Below, piece after piece: positions 39,321 through 51,663 of a DNA stretch of 64,000 nucleotides (position 1 is its first letter; every line of letters starts with the position of its first letter). Below the pieces are notes generated by a model. The model was not told where the DNA came from. It worked only from the letters and a program-made list of their open reading frames with translations, and searched no databases. The DNA lies in contig NW_026570371.1 of the NCBI RefSeq assembly GCF_019649055.1, forward strand, positions 62,001 through 126,000, written 5' to 3'. The translations under genes and the position numbers were made by a program. This stretch comes from Paramacrobiotus metropolitanus (taxonomy: Eukaryota > Tardigrada > Eutardigrada > Parachela > Macrobiotidae).

Positions 39321-42300
39321 CCGATTTTTACTCACTGAGAACGTTTTCATCGATCTGCACCGGACAGACGAGAGAAAATCATGGAAAATTCTCCTCCGCA
39401 TGATTTGAGTCAAAACGGTATTCATACCACTATACGCAACACTTCAGGCACATTAATAACAGTCGCGCTATGCCGTCAGCAAGGACGGCATAAGTGAATG
39501 ATTTACTCGAGCAGTTGACATTCAAAGATCCCGTTATCCGGCACCGGAAATGCATTAAACACGGAGGGCATTTAAATGGTTTGAGCCAGGCAGATTTTTC
39601 ATGATTCAAGCACGACAGTGTGCAATCAATCCGCTAATACGTAGAACAGCCAACCGGCGGCAGAGCCTTCATGTGTTTCTAACAACATTTACCCAAAAAG
39701 TAGCCATATCACACAACACTGGCATCGCCTCGCGCACAGAGCGGATCTCAATAACCCAATCGATAAATCCGTCAAACAAGAGGCCCGGTTTTAACTATAC
39801 GGACAGGTACAAATGATTCTACTCAAGTGCGTATTGTGAGAAATATGCTGTCTCGCAGATTCGGCACCGCGTGAGTACTTTCTGTATCCGCGCTGACAAA
39901 AACCATCTCCAGCCGTTCAGCCGGAAGGAAGTACAGTGCGGGCGCCGGCAACAACGATGAACACAAATACACGACGGGTAACATTTCGTAATCAGATCAT
40001 ATTATGTGGTCTATTCGACGCGTAACGCGCAGCACTCATTGTTCACGCCGGGATAAGCATGCATAACATAATCCCCGGTATCCTGGTGCGGAAATAATAT
40101 GATCTGGCGAGCTGTACATGAAAAGGAAAAGTCGCGCGCTAGCTGATAGTAGAATCTTATGGCCTGCAGGGATCTGCCGGCCGCACATTTTGCAGTGCGA
40201 AAGCGGATTTCATGGCCAAGGTGTGTCTTTTGTGCCGCGGAGTTTTTATGTCTGAGAACGCGGTAGCAACTACCATCAGCTAGGCACAGAACCACACCGC
40301 CGTGCTGCCGTCTCCCAGCCAATCGATATCACACGACCTACTCAGGATGAATTAGCTGCGTTACCGCGGCTGGGGGCTTTGTGTGTTGGTGTTTTGAACC
40401 GTAATCAGCTGGAAACCATTGCATGCTCGGCTTCACTGGCTGCCTTGGAATAGCTGGGTGCCGCGTCTTTAGAAATTGTTGCACGTATCGCTCTGATTTA
40501 ATCTATGGATGCTGTCATGGTGTAATGGAAAATAAGACTGTGTCGGTAAACATAACACCCGAGCAACAAATACAACGTTCCAGCTATCGCGGTAAAAACT
40601 TGTAGCACTCGAAAGCTTTGAAATACACATTAATAAGCAAAAAACACAAACAATGGCTGTGAAATGTTTATTGTCAAATGTGCATCGCTAAAAAATCTGT
40701 GGCCGATCCAGGCTGTTAAAAGGTCACTGTAATCTGGAAGCTGTTCGAGTGAGTCTATATGTTGCATAATGTCAGATACCGCATATAACGTACAAATATT
40801 GTTATTACATGTAATTCTATGTCATCAGCTGCGCGTTTCAGTCGACCTGTCTTTAGAAAAGGCGGCTTGATTATTTCAGATAGGTAAATCTACTTCCGCG
40901 TGCAGTAATTTGTTGTGACGGATGAGCATGGCGTATCACGGATACGTCTGGGTGAAACTATGGACGACAAGGAGGAATTTCCGGAAAAAAGCGCGGATAT
41001 TCCCGGCTAGGAAGTACTAAATTAATACTGTAGTTAAGAATTATAATTGTCACTTCTTAACTAACGTTTGATGGTACTCGTAGTCATGGTACTGATACAG
41101 TAGCGATATGATAACGCACCAATGGCACGGGTGCTGGCAAATATCAGCGGTAATATTAGATACAAGAAACGGCTTCGGCTTTGCCTCCGCGTTTCTTGTG
41201 GTCTGCTGTCGGTTTTTCGAATGATTTGATTAATTTAGTATTACTGCGTGCACTATTTGCGATGACTATAGTCTATATGCACTAAACAGTGGTCTTACTT
41301 CAGTTCTTCACCACCTATCACGATTTGCGCTCAGAAAAATAAAGGAAATTTGGTTACTCAAACTCTCAGTCGGCTCTGCATTGGACAGTAATGAAACTGG
41401 TCACTCACTATGCAGTAAACAGTAGTGGTACTTCAGTTACTCACCACCACTCGATCCGTTACGTACCGACCTAGCGAGCAATGGCTGTTTTCAGTAGGTC
41501 ACCACTCTCCCTACCGGTTTCTGCACACGAGAATAGTGGTACTGCCACTGTTATGTGCGGTTCCAGTAATGGTAGCTCAGTTACTGGTTCGTTACCACTC
41601 GTTTGGTTACTCAATCACCTAGCGAGCTCTGTGCACTGGAGAGTAGCGGTGCGGTAACTGCGGTTACTCACCCAGTCACCCATCTATCGAATAGTAATTT
41701 GATCACTCAATTTGTACACTAAATAGTAGAAATAGTTCGCTAATTCGTGTATGCGAACCCCTGGGACCGTAGTTCCAAATTAATACCCGTTTTCTTAGGA
41801 ATGATAGATGTTTATGAAGCAATGTATTTTTCTAAACTGTTCTTTGAGTCGATGTACTGCAGCGGTAATACTTTGTAATTTATGTAATTGATAAATTTTT
41901 TCTATGTATGGTTGTTTCAATGTGCACACTGCACAGCCCTTTTTGCACTGATTATGATAATCAATATCATAAAATTAGCCTTTATAATTCATTGCCGACG
42001 AGGATGCCGTTTATTTTATAGTGTTTGTGTAGGGAATATAAATTTTCCGATTCGAGCAGTGCAGTCGGTTGGCATTTTCTGATCTGAAGAAACTAATTTA
42101 TTCCGTATTATACGGAATGATTAATTTAATGGACCGTACATGCTGATTAATCACTGTCTTAAGTTTTGCTCGACTGTAATGAAAGGTCAGCCCGTTTGAC
42201 GATTACTGTTTTCAGTTTCTTTTACAGCTGCTTTGAACGAGCGTTCTTATTCCTAACAAATCCTAAGTCATATTTTTTTGCGCTTTAAATTGTTAACGAC

Positions 42301-43467
42301 TTACTGAAATGAAGCCATCCACTAGCAGCATCTTTGTCTTACTGCTAACAGGCTAGTGAGAGGCTGTTTTGTCTGCAGGAGTAAAAGTTCAAACCCTTTT
42401 TTTAATTTGCTGATCTAAAAGGTGCCAGTTTAAATTTACTGAGTTTTTTGTTCTATGCAACCGGACTCTGAAATTATTTTCAAGGTCACCTTGATCTTTC
42501 AGTTTTACCGGCACCGGCGTCTGTGAACGGGATGATGAATACATAATTACCAAACCAAATGCATGCGACACAGTTTCAGACATGCTGAATCGAATGACGC
42601 CAGTTTTCGATTAATTTTTTGGTTTGTTCTGACCAGATCGTACGGGGTTTTCCGTTGTAATATAGATCTTTTCCTTGATTAGTACAGTACTGGTTTTGAT
42701 TTTGAACTGTATCAGTTCTGGACTTTGGAAATCTACGTTGCGTTCGTTCCACTTACGCTGCTTTAAAAGTGAACCGAAGGTGATTGTTAAACTGCGCTCT
42801 GTACAACTGCAATCATAAACTGTTTTTTGTGCTTTCTACTTTGTATATCAAGTGTCTGTCCTGTACTCTCCTTTTATAGTGAATTTATTTTCTGGCTACT
42901 GTTGCCTTATTTTTTGTCTGTAATCTACTGGGGGCAGTCACCCCGCGGCGATGGACAGTAATTATTATCACGACATTTATTGCCGGACCGGTTTGCAGTT
43001 CAACCTAATTCAAGCTTGTGTCGGTTGTACAAGAAATTATTGTCTTTTGTTTGTCTAAAAACTGTCTGAAATCGCTGCTCACGAATCGGATAGTAGTTAC
43101 CGACTTCGTCAACTTGCACAGGACTAGTGGTACACTGGTACTGTAAATTCTAGTGTTCTTTACAAAACTGGCGGTATACTGCTGTGCTGGTTTGCAGCTC
43201 AACCTCGTTATGTATGCGTCGGACCGTCGGTTGTCCAGGCAATTATATTGGTTACTTATTCGCCTGGTTCCTTAAAAAATGTCCAAAATCGGTTTTGGAT
43301 TCAATCCAAAACTGGTATTGGATTGAATAGTCGTTATCGATCTCTTTACTTGCACTTGCAGCGTTCTAGTGTACTGCACAATACATAGCCCGTATCAACA
43401 CAATTAATTTTGGTCACCAACAGTATCATTGTTGCGTCTGTCACCGTTACCGGATACGGAATTACAG
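39321..43467. other. Gene-poor region, no gene recognised
   Basis: Only short open frames occur, for example 103 codons on the minus strand at 40011-40322 without recognisable features. A 13-bp inverted pair CAGATCATATTAT lies at 39993-40005 and 40094-40106. The diverged repeat at 41276-41740 is listed separately. Sequence near 42.9-43.4 kb is distantly similar to 57.7-57.9 kb, marking the start of the segmental duplication. Confidence 0.4.
41276..41740. repeat. Diverged minisatellite-like region
   Basis: Words such as TGCACTAAACAGTGGT, GCAGTAAACAGTAGTGGT, GTGCACTGGAGAGTAGCGGT and TGTACACTAAATAGTAG alternate with GTTACTCACC or GGTCACTCA words. The spacing is irregular (about 60-120 bp) and the copies well diverged. 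Confidence 0.5.
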
Positions 43468-43650
43468 TACGAGGACATTTGGGTGCTGTGAACATACCCT
43501 GCACGATTAGGCTGCGATGAACAGCCGGCTAAATTTATAGCCGTTTGCATTCAGACTGTGATATCAGTAGCGTTGCGAGCTACGGCTAACCAGCTGTTCA
43601 TCGCAGCCTAATCGTGCAGGGTATGTTCACAGCACCCAAATGTCCTCGTA
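43468..43650. mobile_element. MITE-like element with perfect 58-bp terminal inverted repeats
   Basis: 43468-43525 is the exact reverse complement of 43593-43650, around a 67-bp centre. Both ends read TA|CGAGGACATTTGG, so a TA target duplication (mariner/Tc1 style) is possible. No coding capacity. Identical arms suggest recent insertion or gene conversion. Confidence 0.8.
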
Positions 43651-43656
43651 GCTATT

Positions 43657-43720
43657 GCCGCTCTATAGTAGTGCAGTCTACTGGCGGCTACGCCAGTAGA
43701 CTCCACTAGTGAAGAGCGGC
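43657..43720. repeat. 64-nt near-perfect hairpin
   Basis: Arms 43657-43686 and 43691-43720 are complementary at 26 of 30 positions around a 4-nt loop GCTA. It directly follows the MITE-like element and could be part of it, a second MITE, or a small-RNA precursor. Confidence 0.7.
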
Positions 43721-44089
43721 AGTGAATTGCCGGCATTCGTAAACCAATTAAGTAAAAGGCGGTTGTTGTCATTATTTTAGAAAAGCGGAATCATTGTCGG
43801 ATTGTATACTAATGAGCAACTAAATAATAAAGACATTTTTTACCTAGCCACAGGGATAAAGACTTCTTCGAACAACTTGAAGGCACATTTCTTGCAACCA
43901 CAGCCAGGCTGTAGTCTACAGCCACTAGCTATACGCGGCTGACTTGACATTTTGTAGTATTTAACGTAAGCGTTCAGTAAGCCTTCGCTTAAATGACTAT
44001 GCATATCACGGTTTTGGCTCCGGACCTTGCGAAAACGATTGTCAAATTGCTGCATCAAATATAGCAATGTTTATGCTGCCGGTCATACG

Positions 44090-46690
44090 ATGGACAATGC
44101 TACCGCAATGCTTTTTTCGACCGCATCAGTCTTTGGTGGAAACGTTTCCAACTGGTATGCAAATACGAGCGCAAACGATATCGGTCCCAGTATGCATAGC
44201 GGAGGTCAGGCAGACAGACAATCATCCAATGGGCCCTCCACCAATACGGACACTGCGTTATTCCGACAGTCAACGGCAAGATGGGTTTGTTGTCTGTCAG
44301 TCAATATACTTCTGCCTGCTGATCCTGTGTACGTCAGTGGGCAACGCCCTGAACCTGGTGGTCCTCATACGCAGTGCGCCAAAATGGAGGACATCGGCAT
44401 GCCACTACCTGATTGGCACAGCCGTTGCTGATTTGGTAGCAGTGTGAGTAAAATTAATATGAGCAGTGAGTAAAGAAAACACAGCATTTTGTCAGCCCAC
44501 AATAAAATTAACAATGTGTTTATATCATAATCTTTCGCGAAGCCGCAAACGAAGAAACTTTGGTCGTTTTGTAACTCTGCTTGAACCACTTCCCTTACTA
44601 TTGGTATGCGGTATTGAGAGGTGAAGCACTGCTCTTTTTGTAGATGGCTAGGGTTACCCGATTTTTTATCGCAACCGGAGATGAGTTCGGATTTTCGTTT
44701 AACCAGCACAAAACTGTTGCGTCCGTGGTTTTCGGATACTGCGATGAGTGTCTCCGATTGGTTAGAATTAGATCTCTGCTGTTTAACAGATAACGATGTA
44801 ACTATGTGCGTGCGCCATTATCCTTTCAGGATTCTGGTTGTGTTCTCTTGGGAACTTCTACTTATAATGTCACGTCCTTTGCGATTCGGATTCCTGCAAC
44901 GACTTTTAACAGCTCGCATTATCACTGTCGTTCTCGTTGCTTTACCGCTGGCATGTTATGCTTTCGATGTCTTAAGGCCCTACTGCTTCTCCTTCTCCGG
45001 GTACATGGATCCTGTGGAGTTTTTTTTCGCACCTCCAGGATGGTTCTGGCAATGGGAAGCCTTGCACAATAAAGCAATAGTAAGTTCGTGGTTGACCAAG
45101 CGACACTGACAGAGACTCAGAGAGCGACGTCTTGAGAGACCGTCACTTTTGCTGTCGAACCGGTATATGGTTACAGTGGGCTTCATAAAGATGTCACACC
45201 CGCTGGCCGATATAAAAAGGGCTGACCGTTGCTTGGACAAGCACTCCCAGTACCTGCTGCCGTCACCCGGCTGGAGTTTTACGTTGTGACTAGGTGCCTA
45301 TGTACCGCGCCTGATTTAGCCATATGTACTGCCGCAACATCACGCTCCAACCGATTGACGACAGCAAGTACAGGAAGAGCTTGACTGCGCAGTCCCTTTT
45401 ATAACACTGGTCACTGTGCATAGAAGTATGGGTAGATGTGCTGTAACTCCATTTTGAAGATCATTAGATTCATCAATACATCAATACATAGCCCGCCCAT
45501 CATTTGGTATGGGCGGTTACCTTCATTTCAAGATTTTCCTAATACTTTCCATGCTTCATGACAATTTGTAACCAAAAGAGGAGTTATATTTGAAATTCAT
45601 TTTAAAATTTGAAAAAAACTGTGGAAATTTATTTTGGTGTAAAAAGAATCTCCATATCTGCGAGTACGTTCATTCACTCGAATTTAAGCAAGATGGGCCT
45701 GTTACGAAATTTTGGCGCTCGTCTGTTGGCCTTAGAACTTTCAGTACAGTACAGTATTCTTTTTTTACCTATAACTCCCAGCCGGATGTTGCACTGATGA
45801 AAGGTGTTCAAGAAGATGTATATAAAGTACTTGGTTACATAAAAACCATGTGAAAAGTGCTTGGGAGTGCGCGAAAGTGAAGATCCCTGTGCATGTACGT
45901 ACAGGCTACCGTAGCCATATATACGACATAATATTATACTGTAGGTACGAATTACTGTATTTCTCTTATCACTGGAAACACCGTTGAACTGCTCCTCCGC
46001 CCGATCAAACCATAATATCATTGTGCACGGACACACAGAATTTCACTATCAGACGTTCCGTATACAAAACCAATGGCTTGATACCATATAACTGGGGGAA
46101 GGGAGTGTTTCTAATCATAAAGCAGTATCGGTCAAAGCCGTAAATTGCCCGTAATCATTTCAAGTTTAGTTAGGTTTGAGAATGTTGATAACAAAATAAA
46201 CAAAATGAAATTTTTGTGTTGTTGGCTTGATGTTACCTGTATTATTGGCAGCCTGCGGTTCGCATCCTGACATTTTTGCTGATCCTGCTTCCCAATGTGA
46301 TCCTGATTGTATTCCAGGTGTGCCAACAACGGTCCAAATTTGGAAAGATGCGCCGCTTACAGAAAGTTAACAGGGCAGCATCCGGGACCACTTCGGACAA
46401 CAAATCGCAGCACGCAGTCAACATCATCCTGCTGAGCAGTGCCCTATTGTATCTTATCACGCACACCTCTGCGACGAGTTTTAACAGCGCGAATTATTAT
46501 TATTATTCTCGTCACTGCATCGCTAGCATGCTATGCGTTCGATGTCGTAGAGCCCTACGGCATGTCCACGTACATGGACCATAGTGATGGTATGCCATTG
46601 TTCAAACCTCCAGAATGGTTTATACCATGGAGCAATGTGCACAAACAGACAATAGTAAGTATGTGGTTGAGAAAAACAGAGAGCAACGTC
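44090..46690 (+). pseudogene. GPCR copy A (rhodopsin-like, peptide-receptor type), broken and chimeric
   Basis: Exon 1 from ATG 44090 begins MDNAT and has three N-glycosylation sites (NAT, NVS, NTS). TM1-TM2 (LILCTSVGNALNLVVLI, YLIGTAVADLVAV) lies in another frame, so a frameshift falls between about 44250 and 44280, as comparison with copy B shows; the donor is GT|GTGAGT at 44443. Exon 2 (44644-45079) carries LPDFLSQPEM, an ERL/DRY-like segment and TM4. Exon 3 (from 46252) carries TM5, the third loop and the start of TM6 (IILLSSALLYLITHT). At about 46460 it runs straight into a second copy of the TM4 exon (to about 46653, with its own GTAAGT). TM7 is missing. Very unlikely to make a seven-pass receptor. 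Confidence 0.65.
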
Positions 46691-47320
46691 TAGAGCAGAG
46701 AGCCTAGAGTCACTTTTGCTGCACGACCCGGTACATGGTGGCATCATGATACGGAATATGTGTAACTGTACCTGCACGGATACTTTCCCTTCGAGTGCTC
46801 CCTAGCTCCTTATGACGCTTCAGCGTTTTGCGTTACTGGTGACAGTCTTTTACCAAAAGAGCTGCATTTTAAATTCGTTGCAAAATTTGAAAGAAACTGT
46901 GCAAATCAGGTTGGGGTCATATCCACAGATTTTAAGAATCTCTACAGTTACGAGTCTTACGACTGCTTACTAGCAAAACTGCATGAAGAACATCGGCCTT
47001 CAGATAATTTTTATAACGAGATTTTGGTGCACATGTTTGTGTTTAAACAATTTATCAGCGGTAACTGTTATCAACATGATGTTACACTAGTGCGATTTAT
47101 TACGCACCAGTCGACGTAAGGTCATTAAAAACGTGCGTACTCAAGTCAGTTGTTGTACAAAAAACGCACACAGTTAAGAAGCCCACATACAGATACGTAT
47201 GCTCGTGCATCGGCTGGGACCTCGTGCTACATGTGATACACGAATCGTGATGCATCAACGAATCCAGTTTTAAACGTTTTTGCAAATTTTGGTTTTTGTT
47301 ATAGGTCAACCGAATTACAG
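46691..47320 (+). other. Duplicated spacer upstream of a T1 gene
   Basis: From about 47040 the sequence is similar to the stretches before the other T1 copies (51.4, 53.85 and 60.95 kb), with shared words such as CAAGTCAGTTG and GGTCATTA. It probably holds the T1 promoter. No gene. Confidence 0.5.
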
Positions 47321-48775
47321 ATGTCCGTTGACGGCGGATTAATCGCTGATCTGCTTGGGTTAGTCTTAGTAATAATCGCTGATTTCCACAAAGAAGCGGT
47401 GTGGTTCCCTGAGGTAAGTGAAAAAAAGTGCAACTGGCGGCAGCGGTTATCTGTGTTTCGGGCGCGATTCCGCATCAAGAAAACATTGAGGAAGTGTTTT
47501 AATTGTAATTTAGTGTTTTTACCGCTAGTTTGAGTGAACTTACTTACCATTAGTTTCACCTCACCACCACATGACGTACCGAAACGGTTTTTTTTGAAGT
47601 ACGTAAGAACGTACTTTCTTCGGTTGCCTGCACTATAAACAGACGGCGCTGTACGCGTGACCATTGTTTAATGGCCCGCTGTAATATACTAGTAGTAGTT
47701 GATTGGTGAGATTGCCCAGAAAGGAAGTAAATCTTACCGGAGAACTGGGGATTCTTCGCTTGAACACTCAGACTGGTACACACATACAGAGGGTAACTGT
47801 TAGCTTAATGATAATACTCGTATAATATTACACGCGCGTATTGCTTTCTCAACAACGGCGGCTGTATAGAATTGAGTGTGCTACCGTCACACCGTGCATG
47901 CAGCATGGTGTAAGAATTAAAGATTGGCAAACTATACCAAAACCATTACATGTAATTTCAAATACTTTAATCTGCTAAACTACATGGTACTAAAGGCCAC
48001 TAAAGATTTTACTTATTAAAGGTTTTCCCAGAAAAACTTTAAAATTAAGACGGTACTCATTGCTTTCCCCTTACGTTCTAATCGATGCAAAATAAGGTCA
48101 TAAAAATTTAAAAATCTTTCGAAAATTCAGCAACTGGTTTGGAAAACGACGTTCCGGGTGGTTCTGCATTCGTGAAAACGATTGCCGCTCTGACCGCTTG
48201 GATTCTGCTGGCTGGCATTATTGGGCTAGCCGCGGCTATGCCGCAGCATGGAAAGGGGGGGCGACACAAGATACCTTGTTCACCAAACAATCACAACACT
48301 GGAGGGGTTATTTCCACCGCTACATTGTCGTGCTCGCCATTGCCATGATCGCCGGCGTAGGGAATATCTGTACGTTCAACGGAGGCATCGCCTACGAAAA
48401 CACCGTCAGCCTACAAAGATATCCATACGACTCACTGGCCGCTGTAATCGCAATCGGATGCGGGATTGTATTCATCTTTATAGAGGGTGGCATAGTTGTT
48501 TTACATATCCGTGTGATCACAAAAATGCCACGACGGCCTACGGATCCTGTGTTGTGGCGTCAAGTGGTCAACCACAGCGCGTGTTGGTGGACATGAAATT
48601 GCCACTTCCATACCGGCTAAAAGGGTGATAAGGATTTCCCGTCCCCACCGCATTATCCATAAGCAACAGGGCCGTCCCGTTTTTCGACTTGTGAGCAACG
48701 GAATGTGCTAGCAACTGTGGCGGAAAAAGAGAGCACGATTTACCAGCGTTTTATGCGGATATATATTCGCCCTAG
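47321..48775 (+). pseudogene. Four-TM gene T1, copy a, decayed
   Basis: Exon 1 starts with ATG 47321 (MSVDGGLIADLLG, then AVWFPE) but loses similarity to the family after about 47420, where TM1 should be. Exon 2 starts after CAG 48128-48130 and has TM2 (ALTAWILLAGIIGL). The frame then breaks: TM3 and TM4 (IVVLAIAMIAGVG, GCGIVFIFIEGGIVVL) are in the next frame (48198-48596), and the tail is shifted again. Compared with copy b, copies a and c share an 8-bp longer TM2-TM3 linker that puts the two parts out of frame. Non-functional. Confidence 0.7.
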
Positions 48776-50019
48776 TAGAAGATATTTGTAACAGCCGAAA
48801 AGTTCACCTCTCAATCTTTGATCTCTTACAGACATATTGGTGGTTGTTTGTTTGTAAAGAAGGTTAGACAACCCTCTATTCCAAAATCAATTTAGTTTCG
48901 GGTAAATTTACAACGTTAACCGGCTCTGCCAGATATGTACTCGTACAAGTACAACCTGACTCATAACTATTACCTTGGAGTCTAGGAGTGATCCTGTTTT
49001 GCATGCCATGTCTTTTAAAGCTGTACATCTTGTAATAACTGTGTAAAAAAGCATGTATTTATAGACAGCTTCTTTGCACCTTTAAGTACTCGCACAATCT
49101 TGTGCATCAGACCAAAGATATTTCCTTGACAAATTATGCGCAAATAAATCTAGATATTCAATGCTGAGGTGAGTTAAAACATTTTAATGGTCCCTAGAAC
49201 ACGGATGGACACAGATGCCTGAAAAACACACTTTTCTTGAAACAGTTGCGTCCCGTGACTCCTGTCCCAATGACACTCTAATAATTTTGGCAGTTAATTT
49301 CCGTTACGCCACCTGCGCACTTGAGATTTGGCAGGTGGCGGCAGAATACACACAACCGGTCCACGATTTCAATCTTTACTGTATTCTTAATCATTCCGCG
49401 TCTGTAATAAAATCGAACAACAATGACTGCCAGCAGCCGTACGAAACATTATGTTTTTATTGCATATTACATTAAAGAGCAACTAATTATATATAATGTG
49501 TATAAAACTGATTAGTCGGTCGCTTACTGATTACTCACTCGCTTGCTAGCGCATTTGTAGAAGGTATGTACTGTACTGACCATGAGCAAGCATAAATAAA
49601 ATCAATGATCAGCTTATCGCGATAAGCTACGTATTTTAACAGCGCCGTGAGTTGATGTATACTGCGTCAATACAATTGCACGGTAACACTATCAAATCTT
49701 GAATATGTACTCGTATGTCACTACAAACTTGACTTCTCAAGTCAGTGCGCTAAGAGCAAACACCAAACCGTAGTGTCTGGACTCTGGAGTCTAGGCTCTT
49801 TACCTGTGACTTAAAAAATCTGTAAATACCGTGCTCCCTACAGAAAATGTGGATGGATTGTAGCTGTACCTTTTACTTTTAACACCTTCAATTTACATAA
49901 TATAAGCAAGCAATATTTTTCTGTATACAGCAGCACAGTAGCAAAACACAAATCCTTACGTTGTGCGATATCCGTGCTTGTACGAGTAAGTATAGCCCTC
50001 TGTCCAGTTACTGCACGGC
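48776..50019 (+). other. Duplicated spacer between T1a and T2a
   Basis: Two blocks recur elsewhere in the array. CATCAGACCAAAGAT...CTTGAAACAGTTGCGTCC (49.1-49.3 kb) matches 53.0-53.2, 56.2-56.4 and 61.34 kb. TTATCAGCTTATCGCG (49.6 kb) matches 56.73 and 61.68 kb ahead of the T2 copies. No gene. Confidence 0.55.
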
Positions 50020-51069
50020 ATGGCCAGTGGATGCGTTTGGTTCCCGGTTACGAACGAGCCAACGTACAACCGGCGATTAGCTGGATTTATTGCCCTGTCA
50101 CAATTAACTCTGGGACTCGCCATTCTTGTTGTTATGGTTGCTACAGCAGGTAGCTACCACATTTTTAAGTGGTCATTTTTAAAGTGGAGATATTTGAATA
50201 TTGCAGTCGCAGTAACCATAAGACTTGATTGCGATTGTCGTGTTTGTAGCGTAACAGTTTCCTGGTCAACTACAAATTAGAGGCTAGTTTTGAAAAATAA
50301 TTTAAATCGTTGTCGTTTTTTAAATTTAAGACAGCGAACAAAGAATTGAGTCAAGAAATTCAAAATGGTAAAATTGTGATATTAATATTGCCTTTTCAAC
50401 GCTGCAGGAATTAACGAAGATTATGGAACTCCGGAAGGAGGTGAGATTGTTGATGCGTTTGCCGTGCTGACCGTGTGGACGTTGTTGATGGGAATTGTCG
50501 GAATCGTTGGCTATGGCAAATCGTGCTATGTACAGATGGCGCATAGCCGTTTAGACGCAGGCCAGTCAGAGCGCTGGAAGAAGTACTTTCGCGGCTGGAC
50601 CTGGCTGCTGATCATCACATTGTTTATCAGCATAGGCAGTGTCATTCATAGCGGCATGGCCACGGAAGGCAGCGCACCTGGATACGGTCCACTCGCTGGT
50701 CCAGCGGGCATGGGCTGCGGATTGCTGGTGGCGATTACGGAAGTCGTCGTACTGATTACAGAACTCGTTGTGGCTGGGGACGGATCTGCGGCGTTTGCCA
50801 ACCAGGAGCACGAGGCGCCAGTTCAACCCGGCGTAACACCGGATGGTTATAGAGTACCCGCGGCTGCCCCGGAACACGGGACGACCGCTTTCACGCCGAT
50901 CAATCGCTTGCCGCAGTTGACTTATCCTCCCGCTACTTTGCCGTATCCACGAGAAGCCGCTTCGTTCACAGCCTGCATGGTTTATGAACCGAGAAATATG
51001 CTAACCACTGTGACTGAAAAAAACAATTCAGATTTACCGCCAACTTACGAGGAAGTCATTAAAAAATAA
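50020..51069 (+). CDS. Four-transmembrane protein T2a with C-terminal PPTY motif
   Basis: Exons 50020-50149 and 50408-51069 (donor GCAG|GTAGCT, acceptor CTGCAG, phase 1) give 263 aa. Residues 1-19 hold WFPVTNEPTYNRR. TM1 is about 20-43, TM2 60-80, TM3 103-123 and TM4 145-168. Both termini should be cytosolic. A SERWKKYFRG segment precedes TM3, and a Gly/Pro loop lies between TM3 and TM4. The 95-residue tail is Pro-rich and ends LPPTYEEVIKK, a PPxY motif of the kind bound by WW domains of NEDD4-type ubiquitin ligases. Function unknown; the topology recalls MARVEL/MS4A-type proteins but I see no diagnostic signature. Frame, splice sites and the close paralogue at 62.1 kb all support a working gene. 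Confidence 0.85.
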
Positions 51070-51663
51070 TAATTACTGATGTTTTTATGTGTAAGGCTGG
51101 ATCTCTTTGTCGAAGTGTGATTTTTTCCTTTGAAGTTACGTACACGAGATTTTGCTGGAAAGGCTTCTTTTCGCGCATGCTTTGGATAATATATTGGTAG
51201 ATAACGAAACCCCAATTAAGAACGCTAAACAAAAATTATATTCTTGCTGTTTTACTCAGTTACAACTTGCACTTTTCGCCATGCTCGAATCCGTGGAATG
51301 TATTGCACGTTAGTGCACTGTACAGATATCTTCCGTCAAACAATTAAGTGGCCCGGTTTAATTAAAACATAAATGTAAAAAGTTATTGCATAATCATCGT
51401 GATTCATCACCAGTAACTGTTATCACTTATCAGCATGATACTGCACAATGCACATTGCACAATTGCGGTTAACTACCGAGTACGTACTACGTATCAGCTC
51501 TGAAGTCAGAATTTAATAACGCTGCGGATGCTCAAGGCAGCTGCTGTATAAAAGAAATCTACTTGTGCACCCAGCTGCGACCTGGTACTGAAGTACAGTA
51601 CAGTACACGAATCTGTTTTTTAAGCATTGTGATTTTAGTTTTTCTAGCTCAAAAGTATTGTAG
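51070..51663 (+). other. Spacer between T2a and T1b
   Basis: The first 250 bp match the sequence after T2b (63175-63450): a shared 3' UTR with GGATCTCTTTGTC and TTTTGC..GCTT words. The rest resembles the promoter region of the other T1 copies. No gene. Confidence 0.5.

Noticed and set aside
40011-40322. 103-codon minus-strand frame as a gene
   Set aside because: No domain, signal or splice support, and no similar copy in the window.
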